Source: Salinimicrobium nanhaiense (GTDB lineage Bacteria; Bacteroidota; Bacteroidia; Flavobacteriales; Flavobacteriaceae). Taken from it: a stretch of DNA of 64,000 bases. The position numbers and the translations under genes were made by a program. Location of the stretch: NCBI GenBank assembly GCA_012038135.1, contig JAAVJQ010000001.1, positions 1 to 64,000 on the forward strand, written 5' to 3'. How positions within the stretch are numbered: the first letter of the stretch is position 1; each line of letters starts with the position of its first letter. This document shows, one piece after another, positions 25,051 to 34,185 of the stretch. The notes under the pieces were generated by a model. The model saw nothing but the letters and a program-made list of their open reading frames with translations. It was not told where the DNA came from and searched no databases.

Positions 25051-25566
25051 ATGAAAGATATAGTTAGACAAAAAATAGGGATCAATGTAGATGTAATGGA
25101 CCTGCTAAACGAGCAGATCGCTAAAGAGGCCCATTCTGCTGCCGTTTATCTCGCAATGGCCTCCTGGTGCGACCACAACGGCCTTATCTATAGCGCAGAA
25201 TTCTTCTATAAACAATCCTATGAGGAGAGGGAGCATATGCTTAAGATCTTCAAGTTCATCAATGAAAACGGCGGTACCGCTTATTCTCCCGAAGTAAGTA
25301 ACATTAACCACGACTTTAATTCTCTTCAGGAAATATTTGAAACTGCATTAGACCAGGAGATACAGATCTCGAAATCCATACATAACATCGTCACCAAATG
25401 CCGAAAGGTGATGGATTATGGGACCGAAAATTTCCTCCAGTGGTTTATTCAGGAGCAAATGGAAGAAGAGAACCAGTTTAGAAGGATCCTCGAAATGTTT
25501 GACCTTATGGGCACAGACGGTATTGCTCTTAAACTCATCGATGAAAGAGTAAAACACGTAGAATAA
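25051..25566 (+). CDS. ftnA: Ferritin
   Basis: A 171-residue non-heme ferritin. The ferroxidase-centre residues are visible in LNEQIAKEAHSAAVYLAMASWC (Glu and Tyr of helix A), EEREHMLKIFKFIN (ExxH of helix B) and IQEQMEEENQFRRIL (helix D). It stores iron in a 24-mer in the cytoplasm. A strong terminator follows. No Fur box was recognised upstream. Confidence 0.95.
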   Translation: MKDIVRQKIGINVDVMDLLNEQIAKEAHSAAVYLAMASWCDHNGLIYSAEFFYKQSYEEREHMLKIFKFINENGGTAYSPEVSNINHDFNSLQEIFETALDQEIQISKSIHNIVTKCRKVMDYGTENFLQWFIQEQMEEENQFRRILEMFDLMGTDGIALKLIDERVKHVE

Positions 25567-25585
25567 CTTTATTCTTCTATAGTAA

Positions 25586-25610
25586 AAAAGGACGCCGCCG
25601 GCGTCCTTTT
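25586..25610 (+). terminator. Rho-independent terminator of ferritin
   Basis: aaaaggacgc (25586-25595) pairs with gcgtcctttt (25601-25610) and ends in a T-rich tail; the stem may also serve the convergent peptidase gene. Confidence 0.9.
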
Positions 25611-25631
25611 CTTGTTTTAATATTTTCTTTT

Positions 25632-26324
25632 TTAGTCTCTCCCCAGGTAGATGCTTACGAAATAAAGTAAAGTTGCAAGAGAACCAACAGCCGCCACTAC
25701 ATAGGTACGTGCTGCCCACTTTAATGAATCCTCTGCAGCTTTATGCTCCCGGGTATTCAGCATGTTTTCGGTTTCCAGCCATACTAAAGCTCTTTTACTC
25801 GCATCGTATTCTACCGGAAGGGTGATAAAGCTGAAAAGCGTGCCCATTCCATAAAGGATGATTCCCACTAATAGAACTGTTTGCCCTACGCCTACAGAGA
25901 CCATGGTCATCAGGATCAAACCGCCAAAGATCGCCCATTGGGAGAATTGGGAAGCCACCTGCACCACCGGCACCAGTTTGCTTCTCATCTGCAACCAGCT
26001 ATAAGCTTTCGCATGCTGTATGGCATGCCCGCACTCATGTGCAGCAACAGCTGCCGCAGCGGCATTCCTTTGAGTATAAACCGCTTCACTCAAATTAACG
26101 GTTTTCTTGGAGGGGTTATAGTGGTCTGTCAATTGCCCGGGAGTAGAGATCACCTTTACATCATTGATCCCATTGTCCCGCAACATTTTTTCTGCAATCT
26201 CACGACCGCTCATCCCATTTTGCAGGTGCACCTTGGAATAGTGCTTGAATTTACTCTTAAGCTTGTTACTTACATAAAGACTCACGATAAAAATGAGCCC
26301 GGCGATGATATAATATCCCATCAT
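25632..26324 (-). CDS. Membrane zinc metallopeptidase (YugP family)
   Basis: A 230-residue protein with an N-terminal membrane helix, the zinc-binding HExxH-type motif AHECGHAIQHAKAYS (about 95-109), and three further hydrophobic segments (about 120-140, 145-170 and 205-227). This is the Zn_peptidase_2 (YugP) family. The role is presumably membrane protein turnover; no partner is suggested by neighbours. Confidence 0.9.
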   Translation of the reverse strand: MMGYYIIAGLIFIVSLYVSNKLKSKFKHYSKVHLQNGMSGREIAEKMLRDNGINDVKVISTPGQLTDHYNPSKKTVNLSEAVYTQRNAAAAAVAAHECGHAIQHAKAYSWLQMRSKLVPVVQVASQFSQWAIFGGLILMTMVSVGVGQTVLLVGIILYGMGTLFSFITLPVEYDASKRALVWLETENMLNTREHKAAEDSLKWAARTYVVAAVGSLATLLYFVSIYLGRD

Positions 26325-26342
26325 AGTTTCTAAAATTGTTTT

Positions 26343-26355
26343 AGTTCAAGGTTCA
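26343..26355. repeat. Heptamer repeat (agttcaaggttca)
   Basis: Two copies of the heptamer family (a/g)gttcaa occur just upstream of the peptidase gene. The same family occurs inside leuS at 28360-28387. Confidence 0.4.
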
Positions 26356-26440
26356 ATAACAAAAATCCAGCCAATTTACATTTTTTCGCGGAACTGAAAT
26401 TTTGTCGTTTTCCGCTGCTGCTGCGGCTTCAGAAAAGATC

Positions 26441-29257
26441 TTAACCCACGATATTTACGATCTTACCCGGCACAATGATCACCTTTTTTGGAGAACGGCC
26501 ATTGAGTTGCTGCTGGGTTTTTTCATGAGCCATCACCGTTTGTTCGATCTCCTGCGGACTCATATCAAAAGGAAGCTCCAGAGTGAACCTCATCTTTCCG
26601 TTAAAAGAGATTGGGTATTCTTTGATGCTTTCCACCAGATATTTTTCCTCAAAGACCGGATATGCTGCCGTAGTGACCGAAGTGTCATGCCCCAGCTTCT
26701 GCCAAAGCTCTTCGGCAATATGCGGCGCATAAGGCGCGATGAGCACTGTTAATGGCTCTAATACCTCTCTAAAATTGCATTTTTGAGCAGTAAGTTCATT
26801 CACGCAGATCATGAAGGTGCTTACAGAAGTATTAAAGCTGAAATTCTCAATATCTTCTGTCACCTTTTTGATGGTCTTATGCAGCGACTTTAAAGATTCG
26901 GCTGAAGCTCTTCCATCGCTTACCTTAAAATGGTTATGTTCATCATGATAAAGCTTCCACAGCTTCTTCAGGAAGTTATGCACCCCGGTGATCCCGGCTG
27001 TATTCCATGGCTTTGCCTGTTCCAGCGGACCAAGGAACATCTCGTACATCCTCAATGTGTCAGCCCCGTAATCTTCGCAGATGTCATCGGGATTTACCAC
27101 ATTGTACTTGGATTTTGACATTTTTTCCACCTCCCTGCCAACTATATATTTATTAGCTTCAGTAATAAATTCGGCATCAGCGAATTCAGGTCGCCATTGT
27201 TTAAAGGCGTCTATATCCAATTCATCTGAAGAATTTATCATGGAAACATCTGCGTGTATGGGTTGTACCTTTCTGTCTCCAATCAGATGTTTTGAAACAA
27301 AGGTGTTTTCTCCTTCCAGCCTGTAAACAAATGCGCTGGTTCCCAGGATCATTCCCTGGTTGATCAACTTTTTAAAAGGTTCTTCGACAGTCAAAAGACC
27401 TCTGTCCTTCAAAAATTTTGTCCAGAATCTGGAATATAAAAGGTGCCCGGTAGCATGTTCGCTTCCGCCAATGTACAGATCCACATTCTCCCAGTACTGC
27501 TGTGCCGCTTCAGAAACAAATTCTTCCTCGTTATGAGGATCCATGTAGCGGAACAAATACCAGGAACTACCCGCCCAACCTGGCATGGTGTTTAATTCAA
27601 GCGGGAAAACTATCTTATGGTCAATTAGATCATTATCCACCACTTCATTTTTTGCAGTATTCCATGCCCATTGGGTAGCATTGCCCAAAGGCGGTTCCCC
27701 GGTCTCGGTAGGTAGATATTTCTCGACTTCCGGAAGGCGAAGCGGCAAATGTTCTTTACCGATCATTTGTGGCAGACCATTCACGTAATACACAGGAAAT
27801 GGTTCTCCCCAATATCTTTGGCGGCTAAAAACTGCATCTCTAAGTCTGTAGTTGGTTTTGCCTTTTCCCTGCCCAATTCTTTCCAGTTCTTCAATGGATC
27901 TTTTAAGTGCAGCTTTATATTCCAGACCGTCAAGGAAGTCTGAATTAGCGATCACAGCTCCTTCCTTGCCGGAAAATGCTTCTTCTGAAATATCTGCATC
28001 TCTAAAGATATTTTTAATGGGGAGATCAAAATGTTTTGCGAAATCATAATCCCGCTGGTCCCCGCACGGTACCGCCATCACGGCTCCCGTACCATAACCC
28101 GCCAAAACATAATCTCCTATACAGATGGGCACCGGTTCTTTAGTAAAAGGATGTTCTGCATAGGCTCCGGTGAAAACACCGCTTATCGTCCTGACATCAG
28201 CCATCCTGTCGCGTTCGCTTCTTTTCGCTGAAGCTTCCACATAAGCATCAACCTCTGCTTTATGTTCCGGGGTAGTGATCTTCTCCACCAGCTCATGCTC
28301 GGGCGCCAGGGTCATAAATGTCACTCCGAAAATCGTATCAGGTCTTGTGGTAAATACCGGAACCTTGAACTTTGAACCTTGAACTTTAAACTCGACAAGC
28401 GCTCCCACCGATTTCCCAATCCAGTTACGCTGACTCTCTTTTAAACTTTCTGTCCAGTCAATATCATTAAGCCCCTGGAGCAATCTTTCAGCATAAGCTG
28501 AGATCCTCATACTCCACTGGGTCATTTTTTTCCTAACCACAGGATATCCTCCCCTTTCTGAAACCCCGTTTACGATTTCATCATTGGCGAGTACAGTTCC
28601 TAACTGCGGACACCAGTTCACTTCAGTTTCAGCCAGGTAAGTAAGACGGTATTTAAGCAGAAGTCTCTGTTTTTCTTCGGAAGAGAAGGTGTTCCAGGCT
28701 TCAGCAGAGAAAGATTCTACATCATCATCACAGGCGGCATTTATTTTTGCGTTTCCTTCCGAAGCAAAAATATTTTCTAATTCAGAAATAGGTCGCGCCT
28801 TATCAGCAGTATGGTCGTACCAGGAATCGAACAACTGAATAAAGATCCACTGGGTCCACTTGTAATAATCGGGATCACTGGTGCGTACTTCCCGGCTCCA
28901 GTCAAATGAAAACCCTATCTGGTCAAGCTGCTCCCGGTAACGCTTTATATTGGCATCTGTTGTAAGCGCAGGGTGCTGCCCGGTCTGGATCGCATACTGC
29001 TCTGCAGGCAACCCAAAACTATCATAGCCTTGTGGGTGCAGAACATTAAAGCCTTTATGCCTTTTAAATCGGGCATAGATATCACTGGCAATATATCCCA
29101 GCGGGTGGCCTACATGCAGCCCTGCTCCCGAAGGATATGGGAACATATCAAGCACATAGTATTTTGGTTTATCAGAATTATCTTCGGCTTTGAAAGTCTG
29201 GTTTTTCGCCCAGTATTCCTGCCATTTTTTTTCAATTTGGTTGAAGTCGTACCTCAT
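26441..29257 (-). CDS. leuS: Leucine--tRNA ligase
   Basis: Class I synthetase of 938 residues with [12 protein letters not shown] (HIGH equivalent, about 47-58), the CP1 editing-domain threonine-rich [21 protein letters not shown], and KMSKSKYN near 730. An odd feature: directly before TTRPDT the residues [10 protein letters not shown] are encoded by a 2 x 14-bp tandem repeat (28360-28387), apparently inserted in the surface hairpin at the start of the editing domain without breaking the frame. The length is otherwise normal for Bacteroidota LeuRS. Confidence 0.97.
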   Translation of the reverse strand: MRYDFNQIEKKWQEYWAKNQTFKAEDNSDKPKYYVLDMFPYPSGAGLHVGHPLGYIASDIYARFKRHKGFNVLHPQGYDSFGLPAEQYAIQTGQHPALTTDANIKRYREQLDQIGFSFDWSREVRTSDPDYYKWTQWIFIQLFDSWYDHTADKARPISELENIFASEGNAKINAACDDDVESFSAEAWNTFSSEEKQRLLLKYRLTYLAETEVNWCPQLGTVLANDEIVNGVSERGGYPVVRKKMTQWSMRISAYAERLLQGLNDIDWTESLKESQRNWIGKSVGALVEFKVQGSKFKVPVFTTRPDTIFGVTFMTLAPEHELVEKITTPEHKAEVDAYVEASAKRSERDRMADVRTISGVFTGAYAEHPFTKEPVPICIGDYVLAGYGTGAVMAVPCGDQRDYDFAKHFDLPIKNIFRDADISEEAFSGKEGAVIANSDFLDGLEYKAALKRSIEELERIGQGKGKTNYRLRDAVFSRQRYWGEPFPVYYVNGLPQMIGKEHLPLRLPEVEKYLPTETGEPPLGNATQWAWNTAKNEVVDNDLIDHKIVFPLELNTMPGWAGSSWYLFRYMDPHNEEEFVSEAAQQYWENVDLYIGGSEHATGHLLYSRFWTKFLKDRGLLTVEEPFKKLINQGMILGTSAFVYRLEGENTFVSKHLIGDRKVQPIHADVSMINSSDELDIDAFKQWRPEFADAEFITEANKYIVGREVEKMSKSKYNVVNPDDICEDYGADTLRMYEMFLGPLEQAKPWNTAGITGVHNFLKKLWKLYHDEHNHFKVSDGRASAESLKSLHKTIKKVTEDIENFSFNTSVSTFMICVNELTAQKCNFREVLEPLTVLIAPYAPHIAEELWQKLGHDTSVTTAAYPVFEEKYLVESIKEYPISFNGKMRFTLELPFDMSPQEIEQTVMAHEKTQQQLNGRSPKKVIIVPGKIVNIVG
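28360..28387. repeat. 2 x 14-bp tandem repeat inside leuS
   Basis: gaaccttgaacttt occurs twice without mismatch; each unit is itself two 7-mers (gaacctt, gaacttt), so four heptamers lie in tandem. 28 bp is not a multiple of 3, so the copies are read in different phases. Confidence 0.9.
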
Positions 29258-29286
29258 TTTACAGATTCAGCATCACGTTATTACAG

Positions 29287-29304
29287 CCCCTGAGATCTCA
29301 GGGG
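29287..29304 (-). promoter_or_regulatory. 18-bp perfect palindrome in leuS leader
   Basis: cccctgagatctcagggg is its own reverse complement. On the minus strand it begins 6 nt after the promoter box at 29310-29317, so the leuS mRNA would start with this stem-loop. Confidence 0.6.
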
Positions 29305-29309
29305 AAGCG

Positions 29310-29317
29310 CAAAAATA
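29310..29317 (-). promoter_or_regulatory. Promoter -7 box of leuS
   Basis: On the minus strand TATTTTTG matches TAnnTTTG exactly, 52 bp before the leuS ATG. Confidence 0.6.
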
Positions 29318-29408
29318 CGTTTAATGTACGAAAGTGAAAAGTTTGGTCGTTTTAAAGAAAAGGATTGATTTACTTTATTACTTTTACACAAATTTACGCA
29401 GCCGCCCT

Positions 29409-30287
29409 ATGAGTTCATCTTTTGAAAAGTTTCAAAAAAGACGTCTTATCTCCTCTTATTTTTCGGTCGTTATCAGTATTGCACTGGTGCTTTTTTTACT
29501 GGGATTGTTGGGCCTGCTCGTCCTCAACACCAAAAAAATTGCCGATCATTTTAAGGAACAGATCGCCCTTACTATCTATTTAAAAGATACTGCCAAGGAA
29601 GTGGAGATTACGCAACTCAACAAAAGTCTGGCTTTGGCTGAGTACACAAAATCTACAACCTACGTAACCAAAGAGGAGGCTGCCGAGGCTCACAGTAAAG
29701 AAATCGGGGAAGATTTTATGGAGTTCCTGGGGTATAATCCGCTGCAGAATTCTATAGATGTATATTTTAAAGCAGATTATATTACATCGGGAGAGATCGA
29801 CCAGATCGCCGAAGAGCTTACCGCCAAAAGTTTTGTAGATGAAGTGGTTTATGACAAGCCGCTTATTTCCCTTTTGAATGAGAACGTAACAAAAATAAGT
29901 TTTTGGATCCTGGTGATTAGTGCCATTTTCACTTTTATAGCAGTGTTGTTGATCAATAGCTCTATACGCTTATCGGTTTATTCCAAGAGATTTACCATTA
30001 AGACCATGCAAATGGTGGGGGCTACAAAAAGGTTTATTAGAAGGCCTTTTGTGTGGCAAAGCGTAAAGTTGGGAATGATAGGAGCTGTACTGGCATTAGT
30101 GGGAATGGGTCTTGTGCTTTACTATATGAACAAAAGCTTCCCCGAACTTAACTTGCTTAATGATGTGACCCTTTTAGCTGCTCTTTTTATTGGCGTGTTT
30201 TTGATGGGAATCATAATCACCTGGTTTAGCACCTTTTTAGCCACCCAAAGATTCCTGAACCTTAAAACGGATGAGCTTTATTACTAG
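29409..30287 (+). CDS. ftsX: Cell division protein FtsX
   Basis: A 292-residue permease-like protein with four membrane segments (about 22-45, 168-190, 220-245 and 260-283) and a periplasmic domain between the first two, the FtsX layout. With FtsE (not in the window) it forms an ABC-type complex that controls cell-wall hydrolases at the septum. The frame extends to 29334, but SSSFEKFQKRRLISSYFSVV after the ATG at 29409 is the usual family N-terminus. It heads ftsX-DUF3098-uppP-truB. Confidence 0.92.
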   Translation: MSSSFEKFQKRRLISSYFSVVISIALVLFLLGLLGLLVLNTKKIADHFKEQIALTIYLKDTAKEVEITQLNKSLALAEYTKSTTYVTKEEAAEAHSKEIGEDFMEFLGYNPLQNSIDVYFKADYITSGEIDQIAEELTAKSFVDEVVYDKPLISLLNENVTKISFWILVISAIFTFIAVLLINSSIRLSVYSKRFTIKTMQMVGATKRFIRRPFVWQSVKLGMIGAVLALVGMGLVLYYMNKSFPELNLLNDVTLLAALFIGVFLMGIIITWFSTFLATQRFLNLKTDELYY

Positions 30288-30288
30288 T

Positions 30289-30378
30289 TTAGCCACAGAC
30301 CTCTGGAAAGAGGAGAGCTGGTGATCAAATAATTGTTTTAAATTTGCCCTTTAAAATTATTCGTGCATTCGTGGCTCA
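30289..30378. repeat. Imperfect inverted repeat with agccac/gtggct ends
   Basis: agccac at 30291-30296 and gtggct at 30371-30376 bracket about 75 bp that include the phrase attcgtgcattcgtgg. It lies in the ftsX-DUF3098 gap and overlaps a promoter box. It looks like a dispersed palindromic spacer element. Confidence 0.4.
30339..30346 (+). promoter_or_regulatory. Promoter -7 box before DUF3098
   Basis: TAAATTTG matches TAnnTTTG exactly, about 60 bp before the DUF3098 ATG, so the downstream genes may be transcribed apart from ftsX. Confidence 0.4.
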
Positions 30379-30408
30379 AATTTCAGAAATCGCTGCAAAA
30401 TCAATTCT

Positions 30409-30663
30409 ATGAACAAAAACAAAAAACCTCTTCACAAACAGGATCTCAATTTCGTTTTTGAGAAAAAGAATTATATAGTCATGGGTATTGGGCTGGCGGT
30501 GATAGCACTTGGTTTTATTTTAATGGCCGGTGGCGGCAGCGATGATCCGAACGTTTTTAATGAAGAGATCTACAATTTTAGAAGAATTAGACTGGCACCT
30601 GCGTTGGTATTAATTGGCTTTGCAATAGAAGTCTACGCGATCCTGCTTAATCCCCGAAAGTAA
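30409..30663 (+). CDS. DUF3098 membrane protein
   Basis: An 84-residue protein with two hydrophobic helices (about 22-43 and 62-80) joined by a short loop (GGGSDDPNVFNEEIYNFRRI) that is typical of DUF3098. The family is Bacteroidota-specific and sits between ftsX and uppP, as here. It is 3 bp from uppP, so they are co-translated. A role in division or envelope growth is suggested only by position. Confidence 0.9.
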   Translation: MNKNKKPLHKQDLNFVFEKKNYIVMGIGLAVIALGFILMAGGGSDDPNVFNEEIYNFRRIRLAPALVLIGFAIEVYAILLNPRK

Positions 30664-30666
30664 TAA

Positions 30667-31464
30667 ATGGAAGTTATTGATGCTGTGTTCCTGGGAATCA
30701 TTCAGGGACTAACCGAATTTTTACCTGTTTCCTCCAGCGGACATCTTGAAATTGGAAAAGCCCTTCTTGGAGACAACAGTATTCCCGAAGAATCTTTAAT
30801 GGTCACAGTAGTGTTGCATTTCGCTACCGCCTTAAGTACTATAGTCGTTTTTAGGAAAGACATAGCAGTAATATTCAGGGGGTTGTTTGCCTTTAAATGG
30901 AATGAAGAAACACAATTTTCGGTAAAGATCATTCTTTCCATGATCCCTGCGGTTATTGTTGGGCTTATGTTTGAAGAAGAACTGGAAGCCTTATTTGGAG
31001 GAGAACTTACCTTTGTAGGTTTTATGCTTTTGATCACCTCCCTGTTGCTGTGGTTGGCCGACAAAGCAAAACATACCGGAAAGCCCGTTAGCTACAAAGA
31101 TAGTATCGTAATCGGGGTGGCACAGGCTATAGCCATCCTCCCCGGAATTTCGCGCAGTGGAGCTACTATTTCTACTTCAGTTTTACTCGGAAATGACAAA
31201 GGAAAGGCAGCCCGTTTCTCATTTTTAATGGTTGTGCCTCTTATCTTAGGTAAGATCGCTAAAGACCTGCTTAGCGGGGATATTACCAATAGCACCATGG
31301 AACCAATGCCGCTAATTGCCGGGTTTATAGCCGCTTTCATTGCAGGGTTTGCTGCATGTACCTGGATGATTACCCTGGTGAAAAAGAGCAAATTATCCTA
31401 CTTCGCCATCTATTGTTTTATTGTAGGGGTGATTGCAATTGTCTATGAATACGCTTACGCTTAA
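30667..31464 (+). CDS. uppP: Undecaprenyl-diphosphate phosphatase
   Basis: A 265-residue polytopic membrane enzyme (BacA family) that recycles undecaprenyl diphosphate to the monophosphate carrier for peptidoglycan and other envelope polymers. The conserved QGLTEFLPVSSSGHL motif (about 14-28) and the second motif PGISRSGATIS (about 159-169) are complete. Loss or overproduction affects bacitracin response in other bacteria. It is in the ftsX-DUF3098-uppP-truB string. Confidence 0.97.
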   Translation: MEVIDAVFLGIIQGLTEFLPVSSSGHLEIGKALLGDNSIPEESLMVTVVLHFATALSTIVVFRKDIAVIFRGLFAFKWNEETQFSVKIILSMIPAVIVGLMFEEELEALFGGELTFVGFMLLITSLLLWLADKAKHTGKPVSYKDSIVIGVAQAIAILPGISRSGATISTSVLLGNDKGKAARFSFLMVVPLILGKIAKDLLSGDITNSTMEPMPLIAGFIAAFIAGFAACTWMITLVKKSKLSYFAIYCFIVGVIAIVYEYAYA

Positions 31465-31469
31465 AAGAT

Positions 31470-32174
31470 ATGACTGAAGAAGATTTTAAAGCCGGACAAA
31501 TTCTCCTTTTCGACAAACCACTGGATTGGACCTCCTTCCAGCTGGTGAATAAGGTGAGATGGCTTATAAAAAGAAACTTCAGGATCAAAAAGATCAAGGT
31601 GGGCCATGCAGGCACTTTAGATCCGCTTGCTTCTGGTTTGCTCATCCTTTGTACCGGAAAGTCCACGAAACTCATTGAAAGCCTTCAGGGGCAGGAAAAG
31701 GAATACACGGGAACGTTCACGCTTGGTGCCACTACCCCTTCCTACGACATGGAAACCGAAGTTGACCGTGAATTTCCTATAGATCATATTACTTCGGAAG
31801 ACATTCTTAACGCCACAAAAGCTTTTTCAGGAGATATTCAGCAGCAGCCACCAGTCTTTTCAGCATTAAAGAAAGACGGAAAAAGGCTATACGAATACGC
31901 CCGAAGCGGAGAAGAAGTGCACATCCCCACCCGTACGGTCAATATTTCAGAATTTGAGATAACAAATATAGATCTCCCAAAAGTGCATTTTAGAGTAATG
32001 TGCAGCAAAGGCACTTATATTCGCAGCCTGGCGCATGACTTCGGAAAGGAATTAGGCGGCGGTGCCTACCTCTCCTCTCTTCGTCGTACCCGCATTGGTG
32101 ACTATCGCGTAGAAGATGCTTTAAGCATTGATTCTTTTGAAAATGAGTATCTTTCGCGGGAAGAAGAGACTTAA
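31470..32174 (+). CDS. truB: tRNA pseudouridine-55 synthase
   Basis: A 234-residue TruB enzyme making pseudouridine at position 55 of the T-loop. The catalytic Asp is in GHAGTLDPLASGLLILCTG, with the KEYTGTFTLGATTPSYDMETE strand and the GTYIRSLAHDFG motif further on. It lacks a long C-terminal PUA domain, as in many Bacteroidota. It starts 5 bp after uppP. Confidence 0.97.
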   Translation: MTEEDFKAGQILLFDKPLDWTSFQLVNKVRWLIKRNFRIKKIKVGHAGTLDPLASGLLILCTGKSTKLIESLQGQEKEYTGTFTLGATTPSYDMETEVDREFPIDHITSEDILNATKAFSGDIQQQPPVFSALKKDGKRLYEYARSGEEVHIPTRTVNISEFEITNIDLPKVHFRVMCSKGTYIRSLAHDFGKELGGGAYLSSLRRTRIGDYRVEDALSIDSFENEYLSREEET

Positions 32175-32177
32175 AAA

Positions 32178-32903
32178 ATGGACTTTTTTGACCGACATAA
32201 GGCCCTTATAATAACCGTTCTTATCTTTTCGATATTGATCCTTTCCATGTACAACATCAATATCTCCAACGAGTCAAAAAAGATTAGGGAAACGCTCATA
32301 GAGCTTAACGACTTACGGCCTGAACCTCTTCCCGAAGAGCTACCTCAACCAGAAGATCCCGAACCTCCAACTCCACAACCTCAGCGTCCTGCCTTTGAAA
32401 CGCACCAGGCTTACAACCAAAACCAACAGGAAAGTAAAAGCAATGTGGAATCGCGGCTGGAGGAGATCTTTGAAAAAAATGCTGCGCAACAGGAAGCTTC
32501 CGAAGAAGATGCAAATAAGATCTCTGCAGGAGATGTGGCTGTAAACAGCAGTAAAGAACGACGGAAACAGAAAGCTTCCGAAGGAGATAACACTACTAAG
32601 GAAACATCGGTTAAAAAAGGCAGTATGAGGAATAGTTCTATTTCTTTTTCTTTGATTGGCCGCACTGCAGTTGATATTCCCAATCCTATTTACACCTGTG
32701 ACAGATCGGGAAAAGTAGTTATAAATATTACTGTTAATGCATTGGGGAATGTTTTAAAAACATCTGTCAACAAAGCTGCGTCCACCACCAGTAATGAATG
32801 TTTGACAGATATGGCGCAGGAATATGCCATGAAAGCACGCTTTTCAAGACAGCCCGGTAGAGATTCGCAACCCGGAACAATAACTTACAATTTTCAGAAT
32901 TGA
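32178..32903 (+). CDS. TonB-like energy transducer
   Basis: A 241-residue protein with one N-terminal membrane anchor (about 9-28), a Pro/Glu-rich spacer (RPEPLPEELPQPEDPEPP), a charged helical stretch (about 85-145), and a C-terminal region resembling TonB_C: NPIYTCDRSGKVVINITVNA and YAMKARFSRQPG...TITYNFQN. It would span the periplasm and power a TonB receptor, though no ExbB/ExbD are here. Its stop overlaps the start of the next gene (TGATG). Confidence 0.7.
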   Translation: MDFFDRHKALIITVLIFSILILSMYNINISNESKKIRETLIELNDLRPEPLPEELPQPEDPEPPTPQPQRPAFETHQAYNQNQQESKSNVESRLEEIFEKNAAQQEASEEDANKISAGDVAVNSSKERRKQKASEGDNTTKETSVKKGSMRNSSISFSLIGRTAVDIPNPIYTCDRSGKVVINITVNALGNVLKTSVNKAASTTSNECLTDMAQEYAMKARFSRQPGRDSQPGTITYNFQN

Positions 32904-33484
32904 TGGAAGAAAAGATCCGCTGTGGCTGGTGTGTGGGAGACCGGCTTTATGAGACTTATCATGATCTGGAATGGGGAGTGCCTTTAAAAGATGATGCCGC
33001 TATTTTTGAATTTTTGACCCTGGAGACTTTTCAGGCGGGGTTAAGCTGGATCACGGTGCTTCGCAAAAGGGAGAACTTCAGAAAGGCTTTTGACGACTTT
33101 GATTACCAAAAGATTGCTGAATATTCCGAAGAAAAAACAGAAGCCCTCATGCAGGACAGCGGGATCATAAGAAACCGATTGAAAATCCTGGCTGCCGTGT
33201 CAAATTCACAGGCTTTTATGAAAGTACAGCAGGAATTTGGATCATTTTCTAAATATATTTGGGACTTTGTGGATCACAACCCTGTGCAAAACAGGTGGAA
33301 GACCCTTAGTGAAGTGCCCGCAACCACAGCAATTAGCGATGCTTTAAGCAAGGACCTGAAAAAAAGAGGTTTTAAATTCGTTGGTTCTACGGTAGTGTAT
33401 GCACACATGCAGGCAACAGGAATGGTCAATGACCACATTACAGGTTGTTTCAGGCATCAGGAAGTAAAACAAACAGCTAAATAA
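32903..33484 (+). CDS. tag: DNA-3-methyladenine glycosylase I
   Basis: A 193-residue base-excision-repair enzyme. The signatures are CGWCVGDRLYETYHDLEWG at the N-terminus (zinc Cys and His), the LTLETFQAGLSWITVL region with the aromatic pocket and catalytic Glu, and GFKFVGSTVVYAHMQATGMVNDH...C near the end. It removes 3-methyladenine. Translation is coupled to the TonB-like gene by the TGATG overlap. Confidence 0.96.
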   Translation: MEEKIRCGWCVGDRLYETYHDLEWGVPLKDDAAIFEFLTLETFQAGLSWITVLRKRENFRKAFDDFDYQKIAEYSEEKTEALMQDSGIIRNRLKILAAVSNSQAFMKVQQEFGSFSKYIWDFVDHNPVQNRWKTLSEVPATTAISDALSKDLKKRGFKFVGSTVVYAHMQATGMVNDHITGCFRHQEVKQTAK

Positions 33485-33495
33485 ACTAAAGTAAG

Positions 33496-34185
33496 ATGGC
33501 CCAAAAATGGCTTTTTTTGACCCTCTTTTTAGCAGCTGCTTATTTTGGCAGCGTGAATACTGTAACTGCCCAATCCACCCCCAGATCTTTCCTATGGGAA
33601 CCGGAATTTTCTGTGGACCTTCCTTCAGATAATAAGTGGGAATTTAGTTTTGGAATTGCCAACCGATACCTTTTTGACAGTCAGTTAAACGGCGAGCAGA
33701 TCAATAAAAATGAGCAACAACATTTTGAGGTCAACCAATTTACTTCCTATAAAACCAGTGATAACGCTTCAGTAGCTTTGGGATTCCGTTACAGGTTTCG
33801 GGAGACGTTCAATGACAGCCGACATGACGAATTCAGGATGATCCAGCAGTTTGGCTATAAACATAGAGGTACCTTCTTAACCCCCGCACATCGATTTAGA
33901 TTTGAACAAAGGTTTAGGGAGAATACCATTTTTAGGTTACGCTATCGAATTGGCATCTCACAACCAATGGGAGAGGAATTTGGAATCGGGCTTTCCACCG
34001 AATTCCTTTACAGCATGATGAAAGACTTTAAACCTGAAGCCGATCAACGCTACACTATAAAACTTGAGAATTCTTCCTTCAAAAATCTCGGGCTGAGTGC
34101 AGGAGTGGAATGGAGAAGAGAAGATTATGCAGGAGTTCCCACCAGTGAGATCTATATTCTCTCCGGACTAAATTTGCAGCTCTAG
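33496..34185 (+). CDS. DUF2490 outer-membrane-type protein
   Basis: A 229-residue exported protein with signal peptide (cleaved near TVTAQ) and alternating hydrophobic/polar strands ending in an aromatic-hydrophobic C-terminus (YILSGLNLQL), consistent with a small beta-barrel. The arrangement (WEPEFSVDLPSDNKWEFSFG at the front, RYRFRETFND in the middle) fits DUF2490. Function unknown. The stop codon region overlaps the convergent aat gene by 4 bp. Confidence 0.8.
   Translation: MAQKWLFLTLFLAAAYFGSVNTVTAQSTPRSFLWEPEFSVDLPSDNKWEFSFGIANRYLFDSQLNGEQINKNEQQHFEVNQFTSYKTSDNASVALGFRYRFRETFNDSRHDEFRMIQQFGYKHRGTFLTPAHRFRFEQRFRENTIFRLRYRIGISQPMGEEFGIGLSTEFLYSMMKDFKPEADQRYTIKLENSSFKNLGLSAGVEWRREDYAGVPTSEIYILSGLNLQL

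Noticed and set aside
29334..29408. Longer ftsX start at 29334
   Set aside because: The extra 25 residues look like translated leader; the family N-terminus starts at the ATG at 29409.
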